Positions 62,651 to 64,000 of a DNA stretch of 64,000 bases are shown piece by piece. The position numbers and the translations under genes are program-made. Numbering within the stretch: the stretch's first letter is position 1; each line of letters starts with the position of its first letter. Origin of the DNA: Plasmopara viticola (lineage: Eukaryota; Oomycota; Peronosporomycetes; Peronosporales; Peronosporaceae); assembly GCA_001695595.3 (NCBI GenBank), contig MBPM02000086.1, positions 234,496-298,495 on the forward strand, read 5' to 3'. The notes beneath the pieces are model-generated. The model saw only the letters and a list, made by a program, of their open reading frames with translations. It had not been told where the DNA came from and did no database searches.

Positions 62651-64000
62651 AAAGCCACGACGAAGTGTAAAATGATTCTGTTGGAGTACTGAGACGTTGT
62701 ACGGCCACATATACGTCCTTTCTTTCGCTCAGACATGCACAGACGCGATAGAGCCACAACGAAGTGTATAATAAGTCTATTGGAACGCTGAGACGTTGTA
62801 CGGCCACATATGCGTCCTTTCTATCGCTCTAGACATGAACAGATGCAAAAGAGCACAACGAAGTGTATAATCATTCCGTTGGAGTACTGAGACGTCGTAC
62901 GGCCACATATGCGTCCTTTCTATCGCTCTAGACATGAACAGATGCAAAAGAATAACAACGAAGTGTATAATCATTCTGTTGGAGTACTGAGACGTTGAAC
63001 GGCCACATATGCGTCCTTTCTATCGCTCTAGACATGAACAGATACAAAAGAGCAACAACGAAGTGTATAATTATCCCTTTGGGGCGCTTAGACGTTGTGC
63101 GGCCAAGAACACGTCCTTTCTATCGCTCTAGACATGAACAGATGCAAAAGAGCAACAACGAAGTGTTGAATAATTCTGTTGGAGCGCTGAGACAAATACG
63201 GCCACACATACGTCCTTTTTATCGCTTTAGACATGCACAGAGCCACGATGAAGTGTATAATGATTTTGTTGATTCTCTGAGACGTTGTACGGCCACAGAT
63301 ACGTGCTTTCTATCGCTCTAGACATGCAAATATGCAATAGACCCCAACGAAGTGTATAATAAGTCTGTTGGAGCGCTGAGACGTTGTACGGCCACAGAGA
63401 CGTTCTTTCTATCCCTCTAGACATGCACAGATGCGATAGAGCCACACCGAAGTGTATAATCATTCTGTTGGAGCGCTGAGACAAATACGGCCACAGATAC
63501 GTCCTTTTTATCGCTCTAGACATGCACAGTTGCGATAGAGCCCCAACGAAGTGTATAATAAGTCTGTTGGAGCTCTGAGACGTTGTACGGCCACAGATAC
63601 GTCCTTTCTATAGCTCTAGACATGCACAGATGGAACGGAGCCACATCGAAGTGTAAAATACTTCTGTTGGAGCGCTGAGACGTTGTACGGCCACAGATAC
63701 GTCCTTTCGATCGCTCTAGACATGCAAATATGCAATAGAACACAACGAAGTGTATAATTATTCGGTTGGAGTACTGAGACGTTGCACGGCCACAGATACG
63801 TACTCTCTATCGCTCAAGACATGCACAGATGCGATAGAGCCACAACGAAGTGAACAATCATTCTGTTGGAGCACTGAGACCTTGTACGACAAAAGATACG
63901 TACTTTCTATCGCTCTAGACATGCACACATGCAATAAAGCCCCAACGAAGTGTATAATCATTTTGTTGGATGGCTGAGACGTTGTACCGCCACAGACACG

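Larger units (their letters stand above)
33172..64000 (+). repeat. Major 100-bp satellite array, about 300 monomers, open at the right edge
   Basis: A 100-bp unit is repeated head to tail from about 33,172 to the end of the window. Consensus words in order are GTTGGAGCGCTGAGACGTTG, TACGGCCACAGATACGTCCT, TTCTATCGCTCTAGACATGC, ACAGATGCAATAGAGCCACA and ACGAAGTGTATAATCATTCT. The first 3 kb are the most diverged; from about 48 kb identity between units is high. Each consensus unit has one XbaI site (TCTAGA) and one AGCGCT palindrome. Every open frame in this interval is a by-product: the unit is 100 bp, so reading frames rotate, and the minus-strand consensus has only one stop per 300 nt. None should be called a gene. 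Confidence 0.98.

Noticed and set aside
33172..64000. About 90 open frames of 60-123 codons on both strands
   Set aside because: All are translations of the 100-bp satellite in rotating phases. They share the same peptide words and start or stop wherever a monomer variant adds or removes a codon.
33172..64000. CRISPR array or bacterial repeat system
   Set aside because: Units are contiguous 100-bp monomers without unique spacers, in eukaryotic DNA with introns.
33172..64000. CENP-B box in the monomer
   Set aside because: No match to the NTTCGNNNNANNCGGGN pattern on either strand of the consensus.
1..64000. tRNA or rRNA genes
   Set aside because: I saw no T-loop (GGTTCRA) with a matching acceptor stem and no rRNA-like conserved blocks, but tRNA detection by eye is unreliable.

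Overview
The window looks like nuclear DNA of an oomycete (Phytophthora or downy-mildew type). The basis is a three-exon gene with very short GT-AG introns (52 and 63 bp, each with a CTAAC branch site) that encodes a bZIP basic region joined to a START-like C-terminal region, an architecture I know from oomycetes. Intron-less, GC-richer genes sit among AT-richer, heavily decayed Ty3/gypsy relics. The species cannot be named from the sequence, and no bacterial or viral replicon features are present.

Layout. From 1 to about 33.2 kb the DNA is gene-poor. Supported protein genes are a single-pass membrane protein (1915-2625, minus), a bZIP/START regulator (7538-8822, plus, spliced), a full-length glycerol kinase (19056-20639, plus), a coiled-coil protein with two CxxC pairs (20782-22239, minus, convergent with glycerol kinase) and a short bZIP protein (31849-32403, plus). 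Between them are recognisable wrecks: a gypsy reverse transcriptase (about 3.5-3.9 kb), a gypsy integrase (14.74-15.53 kb), a gypsy protease (about 28.2-28.4 kb, minus), an arrestin-like pseudogene (17.24-18.09 kb, minus) and two copies of a non-LTR retroelement. One of those copies abuts the arrestin relic; the other is bounded by a 12-bp target-site duplication. Long stretches between these hold nothing I can identify.

From about 33,172 to the right edge the window is one tandem satellite of a 100-bp monomer (roughly 300 copies), continuing past the window. The left edge is diverged. The interior is organised into higher-order repeats: a 13-mer of about 1.29 kb, a 24-mer of 2.4 kb present as near-identical tandem copies, and a 7-mer of 699 bp. 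A second array at 24.75-27.23 kb, badly diverged and in the opposite orientation, belongs to the same satellite family. The short bZIP gene therefore lies in a 6-kb island between two inverted satellite blocks of very different age.

The genes do not form an operon or pathway. Glycerol kinase is a housekeeping metabolic enzyme and the two bZIP proteins are presumptive transcription regulators. Both carry the same unusual basic region, with Tyr-Tyr where the invariant bZIP arginine is expected.
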